From: Argentina anserina
Lineage: Eukaryota > Streptophyta > Magnoliopsida > Rosales > Rosaceae
Assembly: GCF_933775445.1 (NCBI RefSeq)
Contig: NC_065875.1
Span: forward strand, 24,117,555-24,181,554
Reading direction: 5' to 3'
Length of the DNA stretch: 64,000 nucleotides
The notes under the pieces are model-generated. The model was not told the DNA's origin, searched no databases, and was given only the letters and a program-made list of their open reading frames with translations. Both the position numbers and the translations under genes were made by a program. This document shows, piece by piece, positions 1 through 11,600 of the stretch (its first letter is position 1; every line of letters begins with the position of its first letter).

Positions 1-367
1 CTATGGTCAACCAACCACCACTGTCGTGGTTGGAGCCAAAACACCTCCTGGACTTCCTAAGAGGCAATGGTAACTCAATGTTCTTGTAGACTTTCTTTTC
101 AGGAATGCTGTAAAGTTCCAACTTTTCTTCAGATTCAGTAGATGAGATTACGAGCATTGGAAGTAGCCTTTTTTGACACCAGCGCTGCTTTGCTTTATTA
201 TATTCTTTTGAAATTGCACGCCACTCCTCGCAAACTGCGGCAAAACGAACATGGTCAATGGATTCCAACAACTTGTCCAGCAACAGAGAAACAAGGGTTC
301 CGTGAAGATTTGCCCAGTCTAGGCAATCTATATGACAGCGGTTCTTGTTAAACGTATCTGAACACAT
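1..367 (-). CDS. F-box / DUF295-type protein, N-terminal part (runs off window)
   Basis: An open frame of 122 codons runs from the ATG at 367 down to the window edge with no stop. After about 14 residues comes an F-box-like stretch (WANLHGTLVSLLLDKLLE, then SIDHVRFAAVCEEW), followed by QRWC...LPMLVIS and, near the window edge, RRCFGSNHDSGGWLTI. The order F-box, then a proline/leucine linker, then RCFGS..GW is what plant F-box proteins with a C-terminal DUF295 domain show. Such proteins are predicted SKP1-binding substrate adaptors of SCF ubiquitin ligases; the substrate cannot be told. A related broken copy lies at 56.6-57.0 kb and a DUF295 tail fragment at 7.6 kb. Whether this copy is intact depends on sequence outside the window. 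Confidence 0.72.
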   Translation of the reverse strand, partial: MCSDTFNKNRCHIDCLDWANLHGTLVSLLLDKLLESIDHVRFAAVCEEWRAISKEYNKAKQRWCQKRLLPMLVISSTESEEKLELYSIPEKKVYKNIELPLPLRKSRRCFGSNHDSGGWLTI

Positions 368-906
368 GATGGAGTTAAGAATCAAAGAAATCAAAAACCA
401 CAAAGCAGATAATCAAAAACCTTATCAAGAAAAGTATTATAATCCTGTAAGAATAAGGAAATAATATCCTATAATAATTAGGAAAACTGTTGAGATCAAA
501 CTAAGCAACCTGGATATCTATAATCGAAACATTCTGTCTCTTGAAATTAACAATCCTCCGAATGTCGGTGCATAATAGAAGTAAAAAAAAGAAGTAGCTC
601 GTCTCAGTTCAGCTCAATAGTTGGTGCATAGGACGCACCTTAGGTCATACTAAACTGTTTTCATATATAAAGCTAGCGACCATAATAAATAACACAGAAA
701 GCTAAACTAAGTTAAAAAGTAATATTGTTGCTGAATAGATGTAGATATACCAAGGGAATTCATCATTCCACTGCATCGAGCTGTAACATGGGTGAAATCC
801 AAATTTCAGGTTCCTATTCCTCCTCCATCATTTTGAATGGGTGAAATGCAGTTAAAGCTGGAAGCAGATGTTCGAAAAAGAAATTTGGTCCCAGATCTGC
901 CTGTAT
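368..906. other. Intergenic, AT-rich, with probable 3' UTR of the PPR gene
   Basis: No reading frame or repeat that I can support. The right part, roughly 760-906, directly follows the stop of the minus-strand PPR gene and is the likely 3' UTR. The left part is upstream of the F-box gene and should hold its promoter; I see no distinct element. Confidence 0.5.
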
Positions 907-2871
907 TCATGCATTGAGACCTGCCCAATTCTTAAAAGCAACTAGTGCTTCCATTTTCCTGAAACTCCTCTTTCTTAATTTCGACACTTTAAGCTTCTTA
1001 TGGGTTTCCATGAATGCCTGCTTGTACCTCCATTTATCCACAAAGATTTTCATTTCTTGAGATTTCTCGACAACTTGCATTACTGCATCAAAAAAGCCTC
1101 CCTTAACAAGAGCATAGAGGAATGCATCAACCAAGTTGTGATCAAATTTAAGCCCCTTCTCTCCATCAACTGAAATGCTTCTCTTCACCTCATGCCACAA
1201 CATCAAAACACAAAAATATTTCTCCATAGAAACATACCCACTAATCAATGACAAATATGTCTGGTCATTAGGCTTGTACTGCAAGAATACCATCCTTCTG
1301 AAAGTCCTCCTTGCATCTTCCAATCGACCCACTTTACAAAAGGCATGAATAATTGAATTCCAGTCGTGGGTACCCACCTCAATTCGGGGGTCCTCCACAA
1401 CCTCATCTAAGAAGGCTGCCATCAACTCTGGCCGGTGATTTTCCATTAAGCCTGTCATCATGGTCATGTAACTACCCTTTAAGTCAGGTGTTCTTGCTTC
1501 TCTCATGTCCCTAAACAAAGAGAAAGCCGATTGAAAATCTTGACTAGACATAGATGCTTCAATAAGAGCATCGTACGTTTCCATGTCCAACTTCAGCCCC
1601 GAGTTACTAATATCCATGACCAGCTGAGTGGCTTCAGCAGTCCTTTGCTCTTTGCAATAAGCCTTCAAAATAGGCACATGCACACCGAGCCCCAAAGTAC
1701 CTCCCTGAGCATTCATTTCATCAAGAATGCTGTGTGCTTTATCTGATAATCCAATACCAACACAAGCATTTACAATACCGTAACCAACTGATCTATCAAC
1801 CACAACTGTTGAACACTCTAGCTTCTGAGCATCAATAATCAAAGTTGCCAACTCTTTCAAATTTCCATTATCAAGAAACCCTTTAACAACTTGACAGTAC
1901 GTTTCTCCATCCAAATCCAAACATTCCCCATCACATTCTCTTAAACCCTGCAGAATAGTTTCTGAAACAAATTGCAATTTGCTAGACTTAACATAACCAT
2001 TGATCAAATTATTCCGAAACACCCTCTTATCTGAAAAACCAAACCCACCCATCAAACTCTCCAACTCACTTATCTTCTCCCTTAAACCCTTCAATGCATA
2101 CAAATAACCAAGAAAACCAAAACTACATTCATCAGGCCTCACACCCAAAGCCACCATTGTCTCCACAACTCTCTCGGCGCCACTCACCGATTCAAGCTCA
2201 CAACAACACCCCTCCAAAGCTGCATTACAAGCCCCCAAATCAGGCTTCATAATCTCCATCTTCTCCTCCAAAGCAACCCTACAATTCTCCTCGAAAACCC
2301 TTAAAAACGCATTAAAGTTACAATTTTTCCTACTAATTTCAACCACAACACTCCCCCAAACACTAAAAGGCAAGAAAAACCTGTTTTTGAACATGCATTG
2401 AATCAAAGCAAAAACAGGGGCAACTGTATTGGCACATTTCATGGCACCCAAAACAGACCCAACAGTCTCAAACTCCAAAAGCTCAGGGCTTTTCTCCACC
2501 ACATAAACCACAGAAGCAAAAGCCCTCTTCAGATTATGAATGTCACCCAATGAAGCCAAGTGGTTTATCATTGAATTAGTGAGAGACTTACTAGGGAAGA
2601 CAGAGCTGCCTGTGAGGGACTTGAAGGACTTCCACGCCTCATCAGTGTTGCGGGTCAATAGGGACTTGTGGAGGGTGGTCTCTAGAGTGGTGACGTGGTC
2701 TGGGGAAAGGGTTCTGGGAGGTGGGGTTGGGAGGTCAGAGTGGGATGAGGAAGATGGTGATGGGTTTCTGAGGGCGAAGATTGAAGGTTGGAGAAAGGAG
2801 TAGAGGGTTGGGATTTCAGAAGATGAAGAATAGGGTCTGCGTTGAAGCAAAGTTAAAGCTTTTCTCCACAT
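907..2871 (-). CDS. Pentatricopeptide repeat protein, intronless, 654 aa
   Basis: One uninterrupted frame of 654 codons, as expected for the mostly intronless PPR family. The N-terminus (MWRKALTLLQRRPYSSSSE) is Arg/Ser-rich without acids, like an organelle-targeting peptide, more mitochondrial than plastid in style. Degenerate 35-residue helical repeats follow, with recognisable repeat junctions such as IMKPDLGACNAAL, GVRPDECSF, GLKLDMETYDALI and YKPNDQTYLSLISGY; no E, DYW or SMR tail is visible, so it is P-class. P-class PPR proteins bind organelle RNA sequence-specifically and act in processing, stability or translation. It resembles the Arabidopsis At1g69290/At4g17616 type in length and opening, but this is recalled, not aligned. 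It is divergent to the RUS3-like gene, with a tRNA gene between them. Confidence 0.9.
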   Translation of the reverse strand: MWRKALTLLQRRPYSSSSEIPTLYSFLQPSIFALRNPSPSSSSHSDLPTPPPRTLSPDHVTTLETTLHKSLLTRNTDEAWKSFKSLTGSSVFPSKSLTNSMINHLASLGDIHNLKRAFASVVYVVEKSPELLEFETVGSVLGAMKCANTVAPVFALIQCMFKNRFFLPFSVWGSVVVEISRKNCNFNAFLRVFEENCRVALEEKMEIMKPDLGACNAALEGCCCELESVSGAERVVETMVALGVRPDECSFGFLGYLYALKGLREKISELESLMGGFGFSDKRVFRNNLINGYVKSSKLQFVSETILQGLRECDGECLDLDGETYCQVVKGFLDNGNLKELATLIIDAQKLECSTVVVDRSVGYGIVNACVGIGLSDKAHSILDEMNAQGGTLGLGVHVPILKAYCKEQRTAEATQLVMDISNSGLKLDMETYDALIEASMSSQDFQSAFSLFRDMREARTPDLKGSYMTMMTGLMENHRPELMAAFLDEVVEDPRIEVGTHDWNSIIHAFCKVGRLEDARRTFRRMVFLQYKPNDQTYLSLISGYVSMEKYFCVLMLWHEVKRSISVDGEKGLKFDHNLVDAFLYALVKGGFFDAVMQVVEKSQEMKIFVDKWRYKQAFMETHKKLKVSKLRKRSFRKMEALVAFKNWAGLNA

Positions 2872-3001
2872 TCTATACTCAAAAGACTCGATCTTTGTCT
2901 TCCTCCTCTGTTCTATGCTCTGTTTTTTATAGCTCAGAATCCTAGTCTCTCAATAACTTGAAGCATTGATAATATTTTGGTTAAGCAGATTAGCATCATT
3001 A

Positions 3002-3018
3002 GCTGGAATAGCTCAGTT

Positions 3019-3051
<33 letters not shown>

Positions 3052-3075
3052 GAGGTTCGAACCCTCCTTCTAGCG
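3002..3075 (+). tRNA. tRNA-Asn (anticodon GTT)
   Basis: Cloverleaf of 74 nt without intron. The acceptor stem pairs GCTGGAA at 3002-3008 with TTCTAGC at 3068-3074 (one G-T pair), with G3075 as discriminator. The D-arm holds GCTCAGTTGGTTAGAGC. The anticodon arm reads TGTGGCTGTTAACCACA, so the anticodon is GTT, reading AAC and AAT. The T-arm GGAGGTTCGAACCCTCC contains the GGTTCGAACCC B-box core; the A-box lies in the D-arm. CCA is not encoded, as in nuclear eukaryotic tRNA genes. Confidence 0.96.
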
Positions 3076-3079
3076 TTTT
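3076..3079 (+). terminator. Pol III termination signal of tRNA-Asn
   Basis: Four T residues directly after the discriminator base, with a longer T6 run shortly downstream, match the usual Pol III terminator. Confidence 0.75.
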
Positions 3080-3223
3080 AACTTCTCTTTTTTGCTCAAG
3101 GTGATTGTTGTTTTGAGTAAAGGGTCTTCATTTTTGATCAGGAAGCAAAAAAAGGGGGTCAACTTTATTGTGAGGAGGTCAGGAGGACTGTGTCTGTGGC
3201 TGTGTCAGTGAAGCAAATCGGCG

Positions 3224-6200
3224 ATGGAAGTGTCGTCGGCAATATCGGAGATAATATTGGAGGAATGGAGTGGTTCATCTTCAACTAAACTCTCCAGAAC
3301 TGCTACTATAACTTCGTCTCCTTCACTCTGCATCCAAAGGTTACACCTTTTCTCTTGTGCTTTATGTTTTTGCTCTTCACCCACTTTGTTTCTGATTAAA
3401 GTTCCGATTTTTATGGTGATTTCGAAGATCCGGGAACAGGTTCGACCATGTTTGGCGGCGGGTTCTTCAGGCATTTGTACCTGAGGTAAGACCCTTTATT
3501 GTTTATCACTCTAATTTTTGGGTTAGAATCTGGTTGTTTTGATTTTGGTGTTGTTGGTGTAAATGCAGGGGTTTCCTAGTAGTGTTACTCCAGATTATGC
3601 CCCCTTTCAAATGTGGGATTCACTTCAGGTACTAGTTGAGGCTACTAATGCTTTTCTGTTTCTGTGATGGGTAAAACTAGGTGTTTGATAGTGTGGTAAT
3701 AATGCCAGTATGGTTGATTTGTTGGTTTTTTTTTTTTTGCTATAGGGTCTTTCTACTTACATACGGATGATGCTTTCCACCCAAGTAAGTAGCTAGTGTA
3801 CTATGAAGTCATGTTGAAGGTGCATTGCGGATTAGTGAATGAATGAGTTGTGTTTTGTGTTGACTGTAAGGCTCTGCTGGGTGCAATTGGGGTTGGTGAG
3901 AAATCCGCCACCGTGATTGGTGCCACCTTTCAGGTAAAGAGTTTGTACATCTAGCATCAGTGTTGGGATTTTCGATGAAAATGAAAGCTGTATTAACTGA
4001 GCTGGCTATACATAGTAAATTCTTCTTTCAACATGTGAATGCTGCAGTGGTTCTTGAGGGACTTAACCGGAATGCTGGGAGGTATCTTATTCACATTTTA
4101 TCAGGTGTCATATTCTTGTTCCTTTATTCAAGGCTTACATTGTAACCTTCCATACCCTAATATGTCTTTTTGGCCTTGGGTGCTTGTCTATAAACTATTA
4201 TGTGTCTTAGGCTACAGATTTTGTGAGTAAAGTTTTTCTTTACCAATTATTCTCCATTCTGTTCTCTATGCTACTTTGGAAGTTCTTGCTTAGCATCATC
4301 TCTTTATCTTCAGGGCTCAAATCTGGATAGCAATGCTAAAATGTGGCGCTTAGTTGCAGATTTTATGAATGATCTTGGTATGAACTAACTGTCATTTTAC
4401 CTTATACTCTTAGTTTGGACTTTGGTGATCAATAGTCAGAATCTTATACCGTCATTTAAAAGAAGAACCTTACCAAAAGTAGGAAATAACCAAAAAGAAG
4501 CTGTTATTTACAGATAGCCTGGACAGTTTTGAATGTGAAACGATACATGTTATCTGCTGTTTGAGGTTGTTCATTTCTCCTATACATTATGGTATGACGA
4601 CAAATATGTTATTTGGTTGCAGGAATGTTGATGGACCTTGTTTCGCCTTTGTTTCCATCTGCTTTTGTGTTTGTTGTCTGTCTAGGAAGCCTGTCGAGAT
4701 CATTCAGTAAGTTTTCTTGTATACCCTTTGGATCCTCATACTGTGATATAATATCATGTTGTTATATTCTAGTTTTCCCTCATATTTAAAGCTGTCAATG
4801 AGAATGCAATCTATTCAATGTACTGCTCTTCTCCTTAGTCTTACTATGGTAGTTACTATTGTGGTCCCCCCACAAGTTCTTTTTTCAGAAAGAGAAGAAA
4901 AAAATTTGAAATATTGACGTGATCATAATTGAATTTCAACATTCTCATCTAGCTGGTGTTGCAAGTGGAGCAACTAGAGCTGCCTTGACACAACATTTTG
5001 CTCTTCAGAGTAATGCTGCAGATATATCTGCCAAGGTACAGCACAGTGTTTCTGTCCATATTACTTGTCTCGTCAATTAACCTTCACTGTACACTAATAG
5101 GAAGGAAGTCAAGAAACAATGGCAACAATGATTGGTATGGCACTGGGCATGCTTCTTGCTCGTGTGACTATGGAGCACCCCTTAGCTATTTGGTTTTCTT
5201 TTTTGTCTCTCACCATGTTCCATTTGTATGGTAAGTGCACCCGCTAGCCCTCTGTTCCTGTAGTCTTTTTCAATGGTTCTTGTGGTGCCTCTGTGCTAAA
5301 TTTAACCTCTTGACTGAATACTTGTTTTGCTCCTTAGCAAACTACAAGGCTGTCCGGTGCCTTGCATTAAATTCTTTGAACCCTGAGAGGTGCTCAATAC
5401 TTTTGCAGCATTTTATGAAAATTGGCAAAGGTATGCAGTTAACTGTTTCTTGTAATTCCCTAGATCAGTACCAGAGTTTATAATAATATGAAGGTCATCA
5501 AAAAGTCTCCTGACAAGCAATGTCTTGGCAGCTCCATATGATTGAAACTATTTCATTCCAAATGACTAACCAAAATGTACTCTTGCAAACAATTGACTTG
5601 AATATTTCCGGTAACTCCCCTAAATATGTAAGAACTCAAGTTTTATGTTGATTCTCATGTAGCTTTAACTGCTCACGCAATCCACATTCTATTTTGACAG
5701 TTCATCTGTGCTTTATTTTACTTTGAGTCTCGATTTCTACTAAGCTAGACCTTTATTGTTGCTTTCTTTTAGTTAGATCCTGCATCTGAATTCTTTGCAG
5801 TTCTCTCTCCTGAACAGGTCTCTAAGATAGAGCATGTTTTACCCATATGGGCATCTTCATGGAGCTCAAAGAAGTCAGAGTTCATGAATGTAAATATATC
5901 CTTAGGTGTCAGGGTCTCCTCATTAAATCACCTAGAACTGTGAGTTTCTATTCTCACCTTCAGAACTCATAGATTTTAGCTCTTAGGTATGAAGAATCTA
6001 TTGCTATGTTTTACCAAATCTTTAAAGATTTTGGCACTGGATTAATAGCAGCTCTGTGCTGGCTCATAGCATTGCTGCTACCAAGGTATTTGATTTATTG
6101 TATATATGACTGACAAATATGAGTATCATATCAAACAGGAGGGAGATATTGCATTCTGTGGCCTCTCATTACAAGAAAGGTTGGTATCTGCTTTGTACTT

Positions 6201-6712
6201 CCGAGTTCCGACAAATGAATTCCGGCAATGAACTTTCCTGTTTATATATGTTGGTTCCATGCTGGTCTTTGTAGCCAAGTACTTGCTGGTGGAACGGAAA
6301 GGAATTGTCTGCATTGTTATGCATAAAGAGTCTACTGCTGCAGATGTCTTACAGTCATTTTTTCATGCACATGCAATGGCAAATTTAATGGATAATCACC
6401 GAAATCTCCATTCTGAAAGCCAATCATGGATGGATAAACACTATGAAGCTTTCATTCAGAAGGTACTTTATAAGCAACTTGAGAGTATACATTATACCTA
6501 TGTAAATTTGGATGAGATGAGCAGGACATAATTCAGAGCGGTGATACCCCTCTAACATCTTTTTTTTTTTTCGAACAAACCTCTTGCATCTTATCCTTTG
6601 ATATCTATTGCAGTTAAAGTTATCTGGATGGAAAACAGAACGTCTTTTATCTCCAATGATCATTTGGAAGGCAAACTGGATATGTGGGTCTTCCGATGGG
6701 AAGATTGACTAG
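3224..6712 (+). CDS. RUS3: ROOT UVB SENSITIVE 3-like protein (DUF647), 15 exons, 437 aa
   Basis: Exons: 3224-3339, 3428-3485, 3569-3628, 3746-3784, 3871-3933, 4048-4104, 4314-4377, 4623-4706, 4953-5035, 5101-5230, 5338-5430, 5801-5939, 6139-6179, 6275-6462, 6614-6712. All junctions are GT-AG and the phases add up to 437 codons plus stop. The product carries the DUF647/RUS hallmarks: GFPSSVTPDYAPFQMWDSLQ, GLSTYIRMMLSTQALL, IGATFQWFLRDLTGMLGG, MWRLVADFMNDLGMLMDL and TGVASGATRAALTQHFALQ, the last in the middle of the protein. RUS1 and RUS2 of the family act in early seedling development and UV-B/vitamin B6-related root responses; RUS3 itself has no settled function. Several hydrophobic stretches suggest membrane association. 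The second exon start (AG at 3427) was chosen because only it keeps the conserved FVPE-GFPSS frame. Nothing indicates damage. Confidence 0.92.
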
Positions 6713-7440
6713 GTACTCTCTGCAACTTCCGGTGAAATATTGAAAACAGTTTATGTTAGATGACATAAAAGTTGTTCTGACAGATTAGTTGCCCTTAATA
6801 GCCTTGATCAATCTGTTGAGATCGCCAGACAGCAATTTCACTGATGCTCTCCCATTGGAGGAAATAATTGGGGCTAACAGAATGTTTAGATTCTTGTTTA
6901 TTTTATGAGCAGTGTAAACCTTGTAATTTGTAACTTACATATATCAACCTCAGCGATCCATAATTAGATTGTGCAAATAGAATCACCATGTATTAGTAAT
7001 CTGTTTGAGCAAGTTATTTCCTGTCGATCTGATCATAAAGTTAGGAGTTGGGCAAGTTATTTCCGCCAAATTTATTGCGTCCTTCGGTTAACTGCTACTT
7101 GCGATATAAGATATCTTATTGCTCAGGTATTTAGCATTTATTTATTTATTTATTATTTTTGAATAAGGGGCTTAGCATAATAGCATTTATCTTCTTTGGC
7201 TAGGGGAAAGTTCTCCAATGTCAAATAGGAAATTGCCAAAAAGAAATATAGAAATAAATTAATATATAAATAGGGAATCCCAATTCAGATAGGATACTGA
7301 CAAATCCCAATTCTGATAGGATACTAATCACCAGCTATTTATAGGTTTTATCATTCTTTCATCCTTGCACTAGTACACATACCTCATCCTCGATATTCGA
7401 TCAATAATCATTCATGGTCACATCAAACCAGCCATGAAAA
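6713..7440. other. Intergenic, 3' flank of RUS3-like gene
   Basis: AT-rich with no supported gene. At 7274-7330 the phrase ATCCCAATTC(A/T)GATAGGATACT occurs twice in a row, a minor tandem duplication. The sequence leads into the decayed DUF295 fragment. Confidence 0.45.
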
Positions 7441-7441
7441 C

Positions 7442-7615
7442 CAAAATGAGGAGGCTTTCGATAAAAAACGATTGCAAGTGAATTTTGCAACGCTAGTGAA
7501 AGGAGGCTTTTAGACAATTATACGAATTCAAGCAAGTCATTGCAACACAAGGAAAAGGAAGATGCTTTCAAAAGAAACTATGACCTCAAGTGAGATATGC
7601 AACACAACTAAAAGA
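7442..7615 (+). repeat. Three imperfect tandem units of about 55 bp
   Basis: Three successive blocks each run GAGGCTTT/GATGCTTT ... AAnTnATGCAA/TTGCAACnC ... AAAAGGA. They begin near 7451, 7504 and 7560. Shared words are GGCTTT or TGCTTTC at the head, CAAG(T/C) in the middle and TGCAAC(A/G)C near the end. Divergence between units is considerable, so the array is old. It directly precedes the DUF295 fragment and may derive from the same decayed gene. Confidence 0.45.
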
Positions 7616-7641
7616 AGGAAGCTCTCAGATAGGTAGAAAGT

Positions 7642-7941
7642 TTGATGGGGCGCGCTCTATTTCTTAGTGAGAACCCATCAACAATGATATCATTTTCTAC
7701 TCGTAATTTTCCAACAGTTGAAGGCAACTCGATTTACGTTGTAGAAATACACACGAAGTCCAATCATCGTAAGGTTACGTTCAAAGTTCTACAACACAAC
7801 TTGGGAGATAAAGGCTTCCAGACTTGTAAAGAGTTCAAAGTGAAAACACGAAACTATTATCCACCATGCATTTGGTTTTCACCTAATATAGTACTGCATA
7901 GTGAGAAGATGCACAAGTCAAGTAAGAGTGCTGTTGATTAG
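7642..7941 (+). pseudogene. DUF295 C-terminal domain fragment of an F-box protein
   Basis: The frame gives L-M-G-RALFLSENPSTMISFSTRNF, then FPTVEGNSIYVVE, then LGDKGFQTCKEF...YYPPCIWFSPN and a stop at 7939. The pattern G-RALFL..N.S...S...FP...NSIYF, followed later by a cysteine-containing strand and PPP.WF.P, is the tail of the plant DUF295 domain. No F-box or upstream domain in frame precedes it; the sequence before it is repetitive and full of stops, so I call a remnant. It is in the opposite orientation to the F-box start at 1-367, so it is not simply the other end of that gene. It could alternatively be the last exon of a gene whose intron I failed to see. Confidence 0.6.
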
Positions 7942-8461
7942 AACATGAACCGGCCAGCAGCGTCCAAAGTCTTTACCATTTTCACTTTGTAATGCAAGCT
8001 TTGTACATATGATCGATCATCTTTTTAGTTTTTAGATTATGTTCTTGTTTAGATGGATCTGACTAATTGAACAGAAGTGAAATGAAAGAGACATTACTTT
8101 TTCTTGCATTGATTGACCAATAGCTGCAATTGTATATGAGAAAACATGGAACAAATATAAATGACATGGAATTGCTCAACAAAACAGATACTGCATAGAG
8201 TATATAATCTTTAACTGACATTTTTTTTTCTATACTATGAAAAGCTACATGTTGTACGTACTAACCAACTGCAGCATTTTGCTGATAATAATATAATGTA
8301 GAGCTACTCATTTTCGATGCCCTGATGATGCCATGAGGATTCCAACAGCTGCAATAAACATAAACAACATGCTGATGAGCAACACATATGTTCTTCGTGA
8401 CGATTTTCGATACTCTCCAAACAGAAGTATTCCCCAAAATGTGCTCACTAGAGGAAGTACT

Positions 8462-8640
8462 TGAATTAGGTAATTATACTGCTTGATATTGATATATTTA
8501 ATCTGATACAAGTCTAGCTATTTATAGGAATTGATTTGAACATTAGCACTATCACTAATGATGAATCCTAGCTATTCTAGCACCATGAGTAACATGTTTG
8601 TTGCTTTACACAACTCACACACAGCTCACTTATGTTAACA
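8462..8640 (-). repeat. 3' LTR of the Copia element
   Basis: 179 bp, starting TGAATTAGG and ending GTTAACA in plus orientation (TG...CA ends). It pairs with the copy at 13763-13941; seven substitutions and no indels separate them. Confidence 0.95.
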
Positions 8641-8651
8641 CTCCCCCTCAA
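8641..8651 (-). other. Polypurine tract of the Copia element
   Basis: On the element's sense strand the bases just before the 3' LTR read TTGAGGGGGAG, the usual purine-rich primer site for plus-strand DNA synthesis. Confidence 0.8.
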
Positions 8652-11600
8652 GTTGGCGCATACACATCAACCATGCTCAACTTGCAAAGTGAGTCATAAA
8701 AAACATTCTTGGACACTCCTTTGGTGAGTATATCTGCAAGTTGCTCTTCTGTAGGAACAAACGGAAAACAAATGATCTTAGCGTCTAACTTCTCTTTTAT
8801 AAAGTGACGATCAACCTCTACATGTTTTGTACGATCATGCTGCACAAGATTATGTGAAATATTAATAGCCGCCTTGTTGTCATAGTACAGTTGTATAGCA
8901 CACTTAGGTTTAACACTCAAATCTTATAGCAAATTCCTAATCCACAACAACTCGCACACTCCCTGAGCCATACCTCTGTATTCTGCTTCAGCACTAGATC
9001 GAGCTACCACATTTTGTTTCTTACTCCTCCACGTAACAAGGTTACCTCCAACAAAGGTAAAATACCCTGATGTGGACCTCCGATCTGTAATATTTCCAGC
9101 CCAGTCTGCATCTGTGAAGCCACAAACATCAAAGATATTGTTGTGATTAGAAAACATTACTCCTCTCCCCGGAGCTGACTTCAAGTACCTCAAGATCCTT
9201 ACAACAGCATTCATGTGGTCCTCACTGGGTTATGCATGAAATGACTTACTACACTTACTGCATACGCAACATCTGGTCTGGTATGTGATAGATAAATCAG
9301 GCGCCCGACGAGCCTCTGATAACGAGGTTTGTCAGTAGGGACTTGATCTGGATACTCTGATAACCGATGATTCTGCTCAATTGGAGTATCAATGGGAGTG
9401 CAGTCCAACATACCTGTCTCTGTTAGTAGATCAAGGATGTACTTCTTTTGACACAGATAGATACCATTGCTTCCCCGGGCTACTTCAATGCCTAAGAAGT
9501 ACTTGAGTGTACCTAGGTCCTTCATCTCAAACTCTGTGGCAAACTGTTTCTATAATCTATCCACCTCAACAATATCATTCTCAGTAACTACCATATCATC
9601 AACATATATAATTAGGGTTGTTACCTTCCTTTGTTGATGTTTGAGAAATAACGTGTGGTCTGAATTACTTTGTATGTAACCAAGTTTCCTCATGAATTGT
9701 GAGAATCTTCCAAACCAAGCACGAGGTGACTGTTTAAGACCATACAAAGACTTTCTCAATCTGCATACAGAGTTACTTGGGGAAGCGGCCACATATCCAG
9801 GCGGAAGATCCATGTATACTTCCTCTGTTAGTTATCCATGAAAGAATGCATTCTTGACATCAAACTGCCTAAGTGGCCAGTTCAAGTTAGCAGCGACAGA
9901 GAGTAATACCCAGATAGTGTTCATCTTTGCAACAAGTGCAAATGTCTCATCATAGTCTATGTCATATGTCTGGGTGAACCCCTTTGCTACTAGACGTGCT
10001 TTATACCGGCTTACTGACCCATCTGGATTATGTTTCACTGTAAACACCCAACGACATCCTACAGTCTTCTTGCCATATGATGGAGATACAATCTCCCAAG
10101 TATTGTTCTTTTGTAATGCTTTCATCTCTTCCTCCATTGCTTTCCTCCATTTTGGATCTCCCAATGCATCCTGCACTTTGTTAGGTACTGATACAATAGA
10201 TATTTGATTCACAAATGACTCATATGACTTAGATAATCTTTTGGTAGATATAAAATTGGCTACTGGATACTTGGCTTTAGTATGAAGGGTAGGTTCATAT
10301 TTTTTGTTGGTTGTCCCCGAGTAGACCTATTTGGCAAAACATATTGTCTGCTATTAGCCCTAATAGAATGACTAACCTCATATGAGTGATCTTCTGTACC
10401 AGGAAAGCATTGGTCAGAGGTATAAACAGTGGTATGGGAGACATGAGGGGCAGTTGTGTTGTCAGCTTCTGGTGCCTCAATCTCTTGAGTGACGACCTTC
10501 GGTGGTGCCTGTGTGGCTGACACATTGGTAATTTCAACAGAACCTGTTACCATATCAACTGGCTCACTTATCTCCCCCTCTCCATGATACAGCTCTTCAA
10601 AATATGATTTCTCCCCCTGAAGAGCAGTATCAGAAAAGGAAAAATAACTCATGTCTTCAAAAAAGGTAACATCCATAGTGACATAGTACTTCCGAGTAGG
10701 GGGATGATAGCACCGGTACCCTTTCTGATGTCCTCCGTACCCAACAAACACACACTTAACTGCCCGGGCATCCAACTTAGAACGCTGATGTTGTGGAAGA
10801 TGTACAAAAGCAACACAACTGAAAACACGGACAGAAAGATTATGAAAAGAGGGTAATGAGACATGAGATGCAAGCACCTCATAAGGAACTTTCCCCTGAA
10901 GGACACGAGATGGAAGACGATTAATAAGGTGGGCGGAAGTAATGACAGCATCACCCCAAAGGTATTTAGGCATGTGGGCACTAAAGAGAATACATCGAGC
11001 CATATCAAGTAAATGACGATTTTTTCTTTCAAAAACCCCATTTTGCTCAAGTGTGTAAGGGCACGTTGTTTGATGAACAATCTCGTGTGTGTTAAAGAAC
11101 TCCTGAAAGACATGATTCACATATTCCCCCCCCCCCCCCATTATCAGAACGAAGAACTCGAATGGTGGCATTGTATTGTGTTTGGACAGAGGTATGGAAG
11201 GCACGAAAAGCTGGAAAAACCTCATCTTTATTTTTAAGAAGAACAATCCATGAAAGACGTGTGCAATCATCAATAAATGACACAAAATATCGCATTCCTG
11301 ATACAGTAGATTCTTTAGAGGGTCCCCAAACATCAGAATGGATTAATTCAAAAGGAAGAAAACTTTTAGGAGAAGTACTAAGGGAATAAGTAGATCGATG
11401 TCTCTTGCCTAAAACACATGTCTCACAACATAAACAAGACTCGTCCACACTAATAAATAAAGTAGACATGGATTTTTTCATAACACTAAAATATGGATGC
11501 CATAAGCGACGATGCCATAACCAAACTTCACTTAGCTTGTCAGAAGTGGAGAGTAAATCGGTCCGAGACTGTCCCCCTGGTTTGTCCCCTGCGTATGTCA

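Larger units (their letters stand above)
2872..3223. promoter_or_regulatory. Short divergent promoter region containing a tRNA gene
   Basis: Only 352 bases separate the start codons of two divergent protein genes (PPR at 2871 on minus, RUS3-like at 3224 on plus), and a complete tRNA-Asn gene sits in the middle. Both Pol II promoters and 5' UTRs and a Pol III gene must share this interval. No clear TATA box is seen next to either start. Confidence 0.55.

Noticed and set aside
3402..3427. Alternative acceptor for RUS3 exon 2 at 3402
   Set aside because: It opens a plausible-looking frame but shifts the conserved GFPSSVTPDY exon out of frame; the acceptor at 3427 keeps it.
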